From Lachancea thermotolerans CBS 6340 (lineage: Eukaryota > Ascomycota > Saccharomycetes > Saccharomycetales > Saccharomycetaceae), in contig NC_013082.1 of NCBI RefSeq assembly GCF_000142805.1, positions 1,302,001-1,366,000 on the forward strand: a DNA stretch of 64,000 nt, read 5' to 3'. Below are positions 52,232 to 59,982 of the stretch, piece by piece. The notes under the pieces are model-generated. The model made no database searches. It was not told where the DNA came from and was given only the letters and a program-made list of their open reading frames with translations. A program made the translations under genes and the position numbers. Within the stretch, counting starts at the first letter, position 1. Each line of letters begins with the position of its first letter.

Positions 52232-54262
52232 ATGATATTGAGGTCTGCTCGGTCGCGACCACAATTCCGACCGGCATGTGTCTTTTTCTGTCCAAAGCAG
52301 CGAGGATTGCATGGCGATCTGAAGCAGAGAAGCACTTTAGAAATTATAAATCACGTCCAAAGCAGAATAGCAAATGAGGAATATTCCTCAATCAAAACCT
52401 TCAAGAATAAGCTACAGCGTCACTATGACTCAAAGTATGCAGGATTACTAGCGGACATGCGCTGCTTAGGAGTTATGGATGAAAAGTTAGTGAAAATGAT
52501 TTTCATGAGGAGATCGGGTCCTACTCAGCACACAGCATTCGTATCGAGCTTGGAGTCTATTAAAAAGGGCAGCAATTCAGTATCTGAGAAGAGAAAGCGC
52601 ATTTATGGCATTATCAAGCTTCAAAAAGCACTTTATCCCGAGATCGCGCGAACTAATGGTATCTTGGTGCCTGAAACATTGCACCAGTGGTTCTGGCAAA
52701 ACTTGCGCAAGGATGAAACATTTCAGCACTATTATTTTCTAATTCAAAATGATGTTTTGCTTTCTTCAAAATCGAGCAACCTCTTCTTACGCAGACTCTT
52801 GAAAGGCTCCGAGATGGAGGTCCAATTAGGCACTTTTCAAGTTTTCTTGCACAACCCTGAACATCACGAAATATTCCAAAGCAAGTTTGAGAAGCTTTAC
52901 AACTTTTCTCAGATTAATCAAATAGTCACTGCAGTCTTGGCTCGAAAAGATTTGAGATACATTAAACTTTATTTTGCGGCCCTATTAAACAGGCTTGAAG
53001 GTAAAGAACTACAGAATTCCGATCTATCGGAAAAGCAGCGCATTGCTCTTTTCATAAAGTTTACAAATACTCTTTTGAACTATCTGAAACTGACTTGCAA
53101 TTACGACATGTTTCTTCACAGCTTCAAAATGGTCACCGACCTCGTCCTTGCTCAAAAGTTGGACACACGACTCCTCCACAAACCTTTCCTCCTTGCAATT
53201 CAATATCTTAGGAGTCTCAGCCAGCATTCGCATGTACTCAAGCTCATCTCTTTTGCGCAGGAGCTCTCGCTGGAACGAAGCTTTAAGTTTAAGCAAAGTG
53301 TTATAGGAGAACTTGTTTCGACAATGAGAGCTTTCAATGATCCGAAGATAATTGTTGACTATATTACCACCGTATACACGAGTCCTAAAACTCTGCGGCT
53401 CTTGAACGAACTTGGAATCTGGAGTCTTCTCAGGCACAACTCCGTTAATGTTTTAAACGCGACACAGCTCGAAAGAGATTTTGAATCTAATAAGATTCAG
53501 AAGTCTCACCTTTCCAATTTTCTTGCTCACCGAGTTTTACCAAATACAGTTGTCCTGACTGAGTTATACAGAGTGATACTCCAGTACTTCAGCAATGGAA
53601 CACCTAGTACAGAGTTGAAGCAGCTAATCATCGACCTGTACCATAGGTATAAGGCTTGTATGATAAACCACGAGGACTACTTCGTGCAGCCTGATTGTGG
53701 AATCATTAACGTGTTGATATATCACTTGCGGTTTCAGCTAAAAGACCACCGACTTGCGTTTGTGTTAGCCCAGGACTTTTTTCAAACACAGCCGTTTGTT
53801 AAGTGTGACGCATCAACCCCCTTTGGACTTGTTTTGTACCATAATCACGCGCTTACGAGAACAGAGATATCCTCTTTGCTTGTATTGATGGATAAACATA
53901 AGGTGAAGCTGGACTTCAAAGTTATATCAGCGATGGTTTTTCAAAATCTGAGATCAGGTCAGATCGAAGAGGCACATACATGGTTTCAAAAACTTATTTC
54001 TGCAGGATTTCCTCTCACCCACAGATCTCTTATAAAGTGTGCGATTGAAAACGACTGGGAATTGCCGCGAGGGATAGACACTTCATTCATGACAAAAGCG
54101 CCCACAAGTGTCAGTAACTCTAGATTTGAATTTGAAATTGACGACGCTGTCAGTGGCGGAATTATGGAAGAAGAAGAGCATGAGTCGACTGTGAAGTTTG
54201 CAAATGCGCTTCTTGGGATAACGGAAACATTGGCGGAATCTAAAGGGACTGCAGGTGATTGA
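52232..54262 (+). CDS. ATP22: Atp22, mitochondrial translation activator of ATP6
   Basis: Orthologue of Atp22 (Tcm10), a mitochondrial inner-membrane protein required to translate the ATP6 mRNA for the ATP synthase. The 676-aa product (S. cerevisiae 684) begins with a basic mitochondrial presequence (MILRSARSRPQFRPACVFF) and continues as a helical, PPR-like repeat protein without obvious catalytic motifs; typical blocks are MRRSGPTQHTAFVSSLESIKKG and YLRSLSQHSHVLKLISFAQEL. Such proteins diverge quickly, so the name leans on position (YDR350C beside KIC1/BIG1) and on overall length and character. Confidence 0.85.
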   Translation: MILRSARSRPQFRPACVFFCPKQRGLHGDLKQRSTLEIINHVQSRIANEEYSSIKTFKNKLQRHYDSKYAGLLADMRCLGVMDEKLVKMIFMRRSGPTQHTAFVSSLESIKKGSNSVSEKRKRIYGIIKLQKALYPEIARTNGILVPETLHQWFWQNLRKDETFQHYYFLIQNDVLLSSKSSNLFLRRLLKGSEMEVQLGTFQVFLHNPEHHEIFQSKFEKLYNFSQINQIVTAVLARKDLRYIKLYFAALLNRLEGKELQNSDLSEKQRIALFIKFTNTLLNYLKLTCNYDMFLHSFKMVTDLVLAQKLDTRLLHKPFLLAIQYLRSLSQHSHVLKLISFAQELSLERSFKFKQSVIGELVSTMRAFNDPKIIVDYITTVYTSPKTLRLLNELGIWSLLRHNSVNVLNATQLERDFESNKIQKSHLSNFLAHRVLPNTVVLTELYRVILQYFSNGTPSTELKQLIIDLYHRYKACMINHEDYFVQPDCGIINVLIYHLRFQLKDHRLAFVLAQDFFQTQPFVKCDASTPFGLVLYHNHALTRTEISSLLVLMDKHKVKLDFKVISAMVFQNLRSGQIEEAHTWFQKLISAGFPLTHRSLIKCAIENDWELPRGIDTSFMTKAPTSVSNSRFEFEIDDAVSGGIMEEEEHESTVKFANALLGITETLAESKGTAGD

Positions 54263-54383
54263 CTCAGATAATTTAGGAATTCTCTTGTAAATATGTGTTA
54301 TAACGCACCTTCGACGAGTTTTTCGAATATCAAGAATAGAGTTTGAGATACCTTTCACGGAGCAAGGTAAAGTTGCTAGAGCG

Positions 54384-55411
54384 ATGAATGCGCTATGGTG
54401 CTTAGCATTCTTGACAGGTCTTGTAAAATGCTTAGATGCTATCAAAGATACCGTGCCTGCTATTCTATGTAGCTACAAGTTGTATGTTCAACAAAATGTG
54501 AGGGATAAATTGACGGGGTCAAGCAAATCATACTAACCTTGCTAAGATCTCCTGGAATGATGCAGTTTCAGGTGGAACTTAATGGCTCAAGCGCCCTCTC
54601 TAAATCAGAATTCCTGGGAATAGCTAAGACCATGATATCACGTCGACACTCCGATGCATATGTGCTGGTTGACATTCCGGGGTTGGCGGCTTCCGACTTT
54701 TCCGTTTACGAGGAGGAGATGGAGGGCATAAGATACTTTGTCCAAAGCAGTTCAACTGCTTTAGGCTTCAGCGAGGTCAATTTGGTAGATACCCAGACAG
54801 ATGTTTTTGAAGAACTCGCTAACTTCACGAAAGAAGAATGGGACGTCGATATCCAAACAGTTATTAGAGGCGAAGTAGAAAGCGACTTTGTTCCCTACAT
54901 CGACTCTAACCCAAGAATAATCAGAATCAATTTCAAGCCTCTTCCAGAGGAGAACACGTCCACGCCTAACAGTAGCCGGTCTAGACAAGATGTTATTGAG
55001 GCTTATGACGATTTCTTGAAAAAAGTGCTTCGTCAACTGCCTTCCCCAGAGCAAACCATCATACTGACATCGTCACAAAAGCCCTCTTCCCAGGTGATTG
55101 ACGGTTCGGAATTTTACGATATTCTCCCTGACCTCTTTCAAGACCCACAGAAGCTCGCAGAAGTTGAGATTAACGATAAAAATTTACACAACAAACCACA
55201 GTTTAATGAACCCAAACCAAGGCACTCGCCGCCCTCTGAGGAACGCCTAAGCATATTGGAGCCACAATTTTTGGAAGAGAATCGTGGTTTAGTCGTTCTC
55301 ATTATAATCTCCATTGCATTGTTTTTCGTATTACAAACGATACAGCTGTGGAGGGGGAAGCCTAAACAGCCCGATAAAACCAAAATCACAACCGAAAAGA
55401 AGCTACAATAA
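54384..55411 (+). CDS. BIG1: Big1, ER membrane protein for cell wall beta-1,6-glucan (two exons)
   Basis: Spliced gene: exon 1 54384-54481, exon 2 54547-55411, giving 320 aa (S. cerevisiae 335). Big1 is an ER type I membrane protein needed for beta-1,6-glucan synthesis and is related to the V-ATPase accessory subunit Ac45. Exon 1 encodes a signal peptide MNALWCLAFLTGLVKCLDA followed by the family's VPAILCSYKL, which the intron interrupts at the last codon (phase 2). Exon 2 carries the luminal domain and, near the end, a transmembrane segment RGLVVLIIISIALFFVLQTI with a short Lys-rich cytosolic tail. BIG1 is also spliced near its 5' end in S. cerevisiae. Exon 2 alone lacks any signal peptide, which supports the upstream exon. 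Confidence 0.88.
54482..54546 (+). other. BIG1 intron (65 nt)
   Basis: Perfect 5' splice site GTATGT (54482-54487), perfect branch point TACTAAC (54531-54537), and AAG acceptor ending 54546, only 10 nt past the branch A. CAG acceptors ending 54565 and 54571 would shift the frame and hit a stop. Confidence 0.85.
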
Positions 55412-55589
55412 AAACTAGTTGAATTCAGGGCTGATTGTGGGGGCGGCGCTTATTCGTGCTTATTTAGAGTGTGTTGTCACTGATGACGTTGAATTAGTTG
55501 TAAACGTACTTTTATAATAAGGATTAAGATCTACCCTTGACATCAACTTCTTGAATTAATCAGATAAAAAGCTCTCAAACACTAGGAAG

Positions 55590-56402
55590 ATGCCTGCCTC
55601 GGGGGAAAATATAGGCGAGAACACCCGGTTTTCTGACAACCCTCAATTCGAAGAATGGGCAGGCCAAATAATGACCAAACTGTTCAAGATGAACGGGCAT
55701 TTGAGCACACTCCAACAGTTCATCAAAACGCTGCAAAAGAACCAAGAACAAGGGAACACAAGATCGAAAATGGTTGCCAACATCGACAAGAAGTCAGTTT
55801 TCCACATGGAAGAGATGTCAAAACTTCTGAAGTTAATCAACGAGCTCATTCACAAAATAAATGGCATCGAAGAGGCAGCTCTTGACAAAGCGCAGCTTAT
55901 ATCCAGAGATAAATTAACCCGAGATGTTAAATACTCGGTTCAAGAGTTCCAGGAGGCGCAAAAAGAATATATGCAGGTTTCGAAAACAATGAATGAGGAG
56001 GCTAAGGCTGCGTTAGCTGAGGATGAACAGACGCGCCAAGAATCTGCAAGTTTGGTGCCAAAACAACAAGTGGTAATCGAAAGAGAAGCAATCAATAACG
56101 AAGAATTTGCTTACCAGCAAAGTCTCATTCAACAACGAGAAGAGGAGATTTCTCACATTGAGAGCGGTGTTGTTGAACTTAACGAAATATTTCGCGATTT
56201 AGGTAACATAGTCCAACAGCAGGGTCACTTAGTGGATAACATTGAAAGCAACATTTATTCTGTTGCAACTAATACTCAGTCAGGGGCTCGTGAACTCACA
56301 AAGGCCATGAGAACTCAAAGAAACTCTAACAGGTGGTGCCTTCGGATACTGTTAGTGGTCTCTGTGTTACTCGTGATGTTTATTTTGGTGGTTTTTAGCT
56401 AA
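55590..56402 (+). CDS. PEP12: Pep12, endosomal t-SNARE (syntaxin)
   Basis: Syntaxin that drives vesicle fusion with late endosomes on the Golgi-to-vacuole route. The 270-aa product (S. cerevisiae 288) has an N-terminal Habc helical domain (about 15-130), the linker block EREAINNEEFAYQQSLIQQREEEI, a SNARE motif (about 183-243; central glutamine within FRDLGNIVQQQG) and a C-terminal membrane anchor LRILLVVSVLLVMFILVVFS. It heads the third gene-order block (YOR036W), after which CIA1 (YDR267C) and CYC2 (YOR037W) interleave. Confidence 0.96.
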   Translation: MPASGENIGENTRFSDNPQFEEWAGQIMTKLFKMNGHLSTLQQFIKTLQKNQEQGNTRSKMVANIDKKSVFHMEEMSKLLKLINELIHKINGIEEAALDKAQLISRDKLTRDVKYSVQEFQEAQKEYMQVSKTMNEEAKAALAEDEQTRQESASLVPKQQVVIEREAINNEEFAYQQSLIQQREEEISHIESGVVELNEIFRDLGNIVQQQGHLVDNIESNIYSVATNTQSGARELTKAMRTQRNSNRWCLRILLVVSVLLVMFILVVFS

Positions 56403-56482
56403 CCCTTTGGTGCTTAATGATGTGCTAAATAAGCGCCACACGATAATGATTTTGGGGATATGAATAATGATGTAGTTACTAT

Positions 56483-57478
56483 CTAAGGGATAAAGAACCA
56501 GATATTGGCGCAACCGTCATCCCCTCCAGTTATAAGGAGGTTCGTGTCACCGACTCTTGTCCACTGGACGGTATTTATTTCGAAGACACTATGGGCTTCG
56601 TGTTGTTTAGCTATTACTTTCCATTTTCCACTTTCGTCCTCTGTGTAAATTACGATTTGGCCGTCAGATCCCACGCTAGCAATGTAGCCATCGGGGCTCC
56701 AGCTGACTGCGTATACTGCTCGAGAATGTACTGAAGGCAACACGGATTCAAGGGTCCATATATCTTCCCCATTCTCGTCTTCTTCCTCGTACTTCCACAC
56801 ACGAACTGTGGTGTCATCGCTGCAGCTGACAAGCCTCAGAGAAGACTCTGATTTTTCAAAATCAGAGCACCAAACTGTGCCTTCATGCCCATTTAGCACA
56901 GCCGCACATTCCCAATCATCGGCGTCTTCCTTCCATAATCTCACGGTATCGTCATAAGAGCTAGAAGCCAGAAGATGCATTGCTGGATGCCAAACAACAT
57001 GCTTGACATCCTGCGAGTGCTCTTGGAGCACGCTCAGGCATTCGTATTCTTCACCCATCTCGTCTGCTTCCCATATCCAGACACTTTTATCTCTAGAACA
57101 ACTGGCCAGAAAATATCCTGAATGTGACCAAGCAACCCCTTTCACTTCGTTTTCATGTCCCTCGATGATGGCAAGCAGCTCTGTTTCCTGATAACCGTCC
57201 TCAATAGAAGCCTCTTCATCTTTCCCCCAGATCGAAATTGTCGAATCAAAAGAGCCTGCTGCAAGGATCGAAGAGTGCGGCCTAAATGAAACTGACCTCA
57301 CTGACTTTTTGTGAGTGCTGTCGTCGAGCTCTTCCACCAGCTGAAAATCTAGGTTCTTCAGATTCACTAGCTTTATTTTACGATCTGAGGAGGCAGTGGC
57401 CATGAGTCCTTTAGAACAGTCAACAGACCATAGCTTATCCTTATGTAGTTTCAGAGATTTTAGTAGCTTGATGGACAT
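56483..57478 (-). CDS. CIA1: Cia1, WD40 scaffold for cytosolic iron-sulfur assembly
   Basis: WD40 protein of the CIA targeting complex that delivers Fe-S clusters to cytosolic and nuclear apoproteins. The 331-aa product (S. cerevisiae 330) is a seven-bladed propeller from end to end, with repeats such as LMATASSDRKIKLV, ILAAGSFDSTISIWG, FLASCSRDKSVWIWE, LLASSSYDDTVRLWK, LVSCSDDTTVRVWK, YIASVGSDGQIVIYT and LLITGGDDGCANIWFFIP. The ATG at 57478 (MSIKLLKSLKLHKDKLWSVD) is typical of the family. Divergent from CYC2 across 123 bp. Confidence 0.95.
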   Translation of the reverse strand: MSIKLLKSLKLHKDKLWSVDCSKGLMATASSDRKIKLVNLKNLDFQLVEELDDSTHKKSVRSVSFRPHSSILAAGSFDSTISIWGKDEEASIEDGYQETELLAIIEGHENEVKGVAWSHSGYFLASCSRDKSVWIWEADEMGEEYECLSVLQEHSQDVKHVVWHPAMHLLASSSYDDTVRLWKEDADDWECAAVLNGHEGTVWCSDFEKSESSLRLVSCSDDTTVRVWKYEEEDENGEDIWTLESVLPSVHSRAVYAVSWSPDGYIASVGSDGQIVIYTEDESGKWKVIAKQHEAHSVFEINTVQWTRVGDTNLLITGGDDGCANIWFFIP

Positions 57479-57601
57479 TAGTTAAACTTGAAGTACTTCT
57501 CTATGTGGTTCAGCGGAAGGTTGTTTTCATACCAAACATTGGTGAACATCGTAATTTTTCGAAAGACGAAGCTTGAATGAATCAACGTCAAAATTCCGAA
57601 A

Positions 57602-58645
57602 ATGATATTCAAGAAGTGGTCTCAGTACCCTCAAGCTTTTCGGAATTTGCCCTTTTGTCTGCGAGCTAGCCGTCCATTTTTTACTGCTCAAAACTGCGCT
57701 CTTGGTGGCCTTTCCGCTGCAGCATTAGGTGGATTGTGGTACTACCGCATGCGCGATACGAATGTTGAGCTATCAGAAGATTACTTTACTAAATACCAGG
57801 TCACACAAAATATGCAAATTGATGATGAACACTTCATGCTTGAGCTCAAGCCTTTATGTCCTCAGTCAACTAACATTTGGGACTTAATGAAATCGAAGAA
57901 GTTATGGTCGGTGCAAGTGAAGCAGCCAGAGATAATGGTAGTCAGGAATTATACACCGTTACCCCTAAAAAAGCTTAAAGATGGTAATTTCGTCGCTCTT
58001 AAGGAAGGTGATAATGCTGGCGGCAAGTTCTGGCTGTACCTAAAAAAGTATCAACATGGCGAGGTTGCAAGATGGCTCAGCAAGCTACCTGAGGGCCACA
58101 TTGTGGAACTTCGAGGCCCTTGTATAGACTTTGAATTTCCCCATCTTCCTGCTGATAGCTCATTCCAAAATGCTCAAGAGAGCATGAAATCACCCTCCCC
58201 TCCCCTGTATGACATTTTGGCCTGCACTGCGGGCACTGGAATAGCACCTGCGTTGCAGCTTCTCTTAACGGTAGGAGATCCAAGAAGAGTGCAGTTGCTC
58301 CACTCCTGTAGGAGAAAGCTAGATCTTGGGCCACTTTTCCCTCTTTTAAATCAACTTGAGCACACCAGCCGTCTTCAACTTCTTCTTTTCGAGTCTACAG
58401 TAGGCCGCGACATAAGACACACACAAAGCGAAGTTCTCAAGCTAATCCCAACGCCAAGTGAACATCAACAAAACACTATTATTGGATCAAAAGATAAGAT
58501 ACGTCCCTGTTTTGCCTTAGTTTGTGGCCCCGATCCATACATCACTACAATATCAGGAACCAAGTACGACCTGTCACAAGGGCCAGTGGGGGGTTTGCTG
58601 AGTGAAAGGGGGTGGTCAGAGCGTAACGTATATAAACTCTCCTGA
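57602..58645 (+). CDS. CYC2: Cyc2, mitochondrial flavoprotein for cytochrome c heme attachment
   Basis: Inner-membrane FAD protein that helps heme ligation to cytochrome c in the intermembrane space. The 347-aa product (S. cerevisiae 366) has an Arg/Phe-rich presequence, a single transmembrane segment (about residues 38-52, LGGLSAAALGGLWYY), then a ferredoxin-reductase-like domain: RNYTPLPL is the FAD-binding RxYT(P/S) motif, GKFWLYLKKYQHGEVARWL follows, and CTAGTGIAPALQLL is the NAD(P)-site loop. The C-terminus ends GGLLSERGWSERNVYKL. Neighbours PEP12 and HIR2 match YOR036-038. Confidence 0.93.
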   Translation: MIFKKWSQYPQAFRNLPFCLRASRPFFTAQNCALGGLSAAALGGLWYYRMRDTNVELSEDYFTKYQVTQNMQIDDEHFMLELKPLCPQSTNIWDLMKSKKLWSVQVKQPEIMVVRNYTPLPLKKLKDGNFVALKEGDNAGGKFWLYLKKYQHGEVARWLSKLPEGHIVELRGPCIDFEFPHLPADSSFQNAQESMKSPSPPLYDILACTAGTGIAPALQLLLTVGDPRRVQLLHSCRRKLDLGPLFPLLNQLEHTSRLQLLLFESTVGRDIRHTQSEVLKLIPTPSEHQQNTIIGSKDKIRPCFALVCGPDPYITTISGTKYDLSQGPVGGLLSERGWSERNVYKLS

Positions 58646-58798
58646 AAAATTATAGGATAGATACTGAGACGTGATGCGAGGTTCTTATGCTAGTGCTTTG
58701 GTTCGAACTCTTTTTCTCAGGATAGATAAAAATCGCCCGGAAACTAATTAACGCTCTTAAAATTAAAAGTCCAACTTTAGATAAGAAGCGCTTGGAAC

Positions 58799-59917
58799 AT
58801 GTTCAAAAGAAGACCCGGGCGCCAATTAGTGCGTTGGCTTTCGCAGACTGTTAAAACAACAGACTACAAGTTAAATGCTAATGACGTACCTAACAAAAGT
58901 GTTATATTCAGCATGGTCCAGCCGACAGGTAAATTCCACCTAGGAAACTACTTGGGATCTGTCAGAGTGTGGAAAGACCTATGTGACTTGAAGCAACCAG
59001 AGACAAAGCTCCTGTTTGGAGCAGCAGATTTACATGCTATCACGGTACCCATACCAGACGGGGCTCGACTTCGGGAGCAAAGAGTTGAGGCGGTGGCCAG
59101 TATTCTTTCGGTCGGGGTTGATCCGTTGAAAGCGGAGCTATTCTATCAGTCACAGGTGCACCAGCATGCCGAACTTCACTGGATTTTGTCGACACTTGCA
59201 CCTATGGGGCTTCTAAACCGAATGACACAATGGAAGTCAAAATCTAATTTGAACAACGTCAATGATGAAGAATCCTTGGGTAAAGTTAAGCTCGGTCTTT
59301 TCTCGTATCCAGTCTTACAGGCTGCTGACATATTGCTTTACCGCTCCACTCATGTTCCAGTTGGTGAAGACCAAGCCCAACACCTGGAACTGACTCGAAC
59401 GCTAGCACAAACCTTTAACAAGACATTCGGAAAAAATGTATTTCCTCTGCCTAGTACACTCCTCGCCCCCACAAAAAGAATCCTAAGTCTCGCAAACCCA
59501 AGCAGTAAAATGTCTAAAAGCGACAAAAACCAAAATGCAACGATTTACCTTAACGACGACGCTGATACAATAGTAAAGAAAATAAGAAAGGCCGTTACCG
59601 ACTCGATATCCGATAAATTTTATTACGACCCCGCTGAAAGACCTGGTGTTTCAAACCTCATAAACGTAGTCAGTGGAGTACGCCGACTACCCGTTTCTGA
59701 AATTGAAAGCGATATCGCAAACTTTAGAAGCCATAGCGATTTTAAAAACTATGTTAGCGAAGTTTTGGTAGAGGAGCTAAAGGAGCCGCGCGAGCGATTC
59801 AACTTGTACATGAGCGATCCGGCACACTTGGAAAATATTACCAAAAAAGCAGCACATAACGCATCTGAGCTTGCCGAAGCCAACCTAAAAACTATCAAGA
59901 ACCTCATGGGATTTTGA
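58799..59917 (+). CDS. MSW1: Msw1, mitochondrial tryptophanyl-tRNA synthetase
   Basis: Class I synthetase that charges mitochondrial tRNA-Trp. The 372-aa product (S. cerevisiae 379) has a basic mitochondrial presequence (MFKRRPGRQLVRWLSQ), the HIGH-like motif in VQPTGKFHLGNYLGS, LFGAADLHAIT, QAADILLYRSTHVPVGEDQAQHLELTR (tRNA and Trp pocket) and KMSKSDKNQNATI. All synthetase motifs are intact. It corresponds to YDR268W, and CCC2 (YDR270W) follows nearby, as expected. Confidence 0.96.
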   Translation: MFKRRPGRQLVRWLSQTVKTTDYKLNANDVPNKSVIFSMVQPTGKFHLGNYLGSVRVWKDLCDLKQPETKLLFGAADLHAITVPIPDGARLREQRVEAVASILSVGVDPLKAELFYQSQVHQHAELHWILSTLAPMGLLNRMTQWKSKSNLNNVNDEESLGKVKLGLFSYPVLQAADILLYRSTHVPVGEDQAQHLELTRTLAQTFNKTFGKNVFPLPSTLLAPTKRILSLANPSSKMSKSDKNQNATIYLNDDADTIVKKIRKAVTDSISDKFYYDPAERPGVSNLINVVSGVRRLPVSEIESDIANFRSHSDFKNYVSEVLVEELKEPRERFNLYMSDPAHLENITKKAAHNASELAEANLKTIKNLMGF

Positions 59918-59982
59918 CTTACTTGCAAACCTCATTATTACCTGTAAAAACATCTGTGTTCATTTAAATCTACTTGTGAATA

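Noticed and set aside
58690-58720. tRNA-like B box GGTTCGAACTC followed by T5
   Set aside because: The bases around it cannot form a T-arm or acceptor stem and no A box fits upstream.
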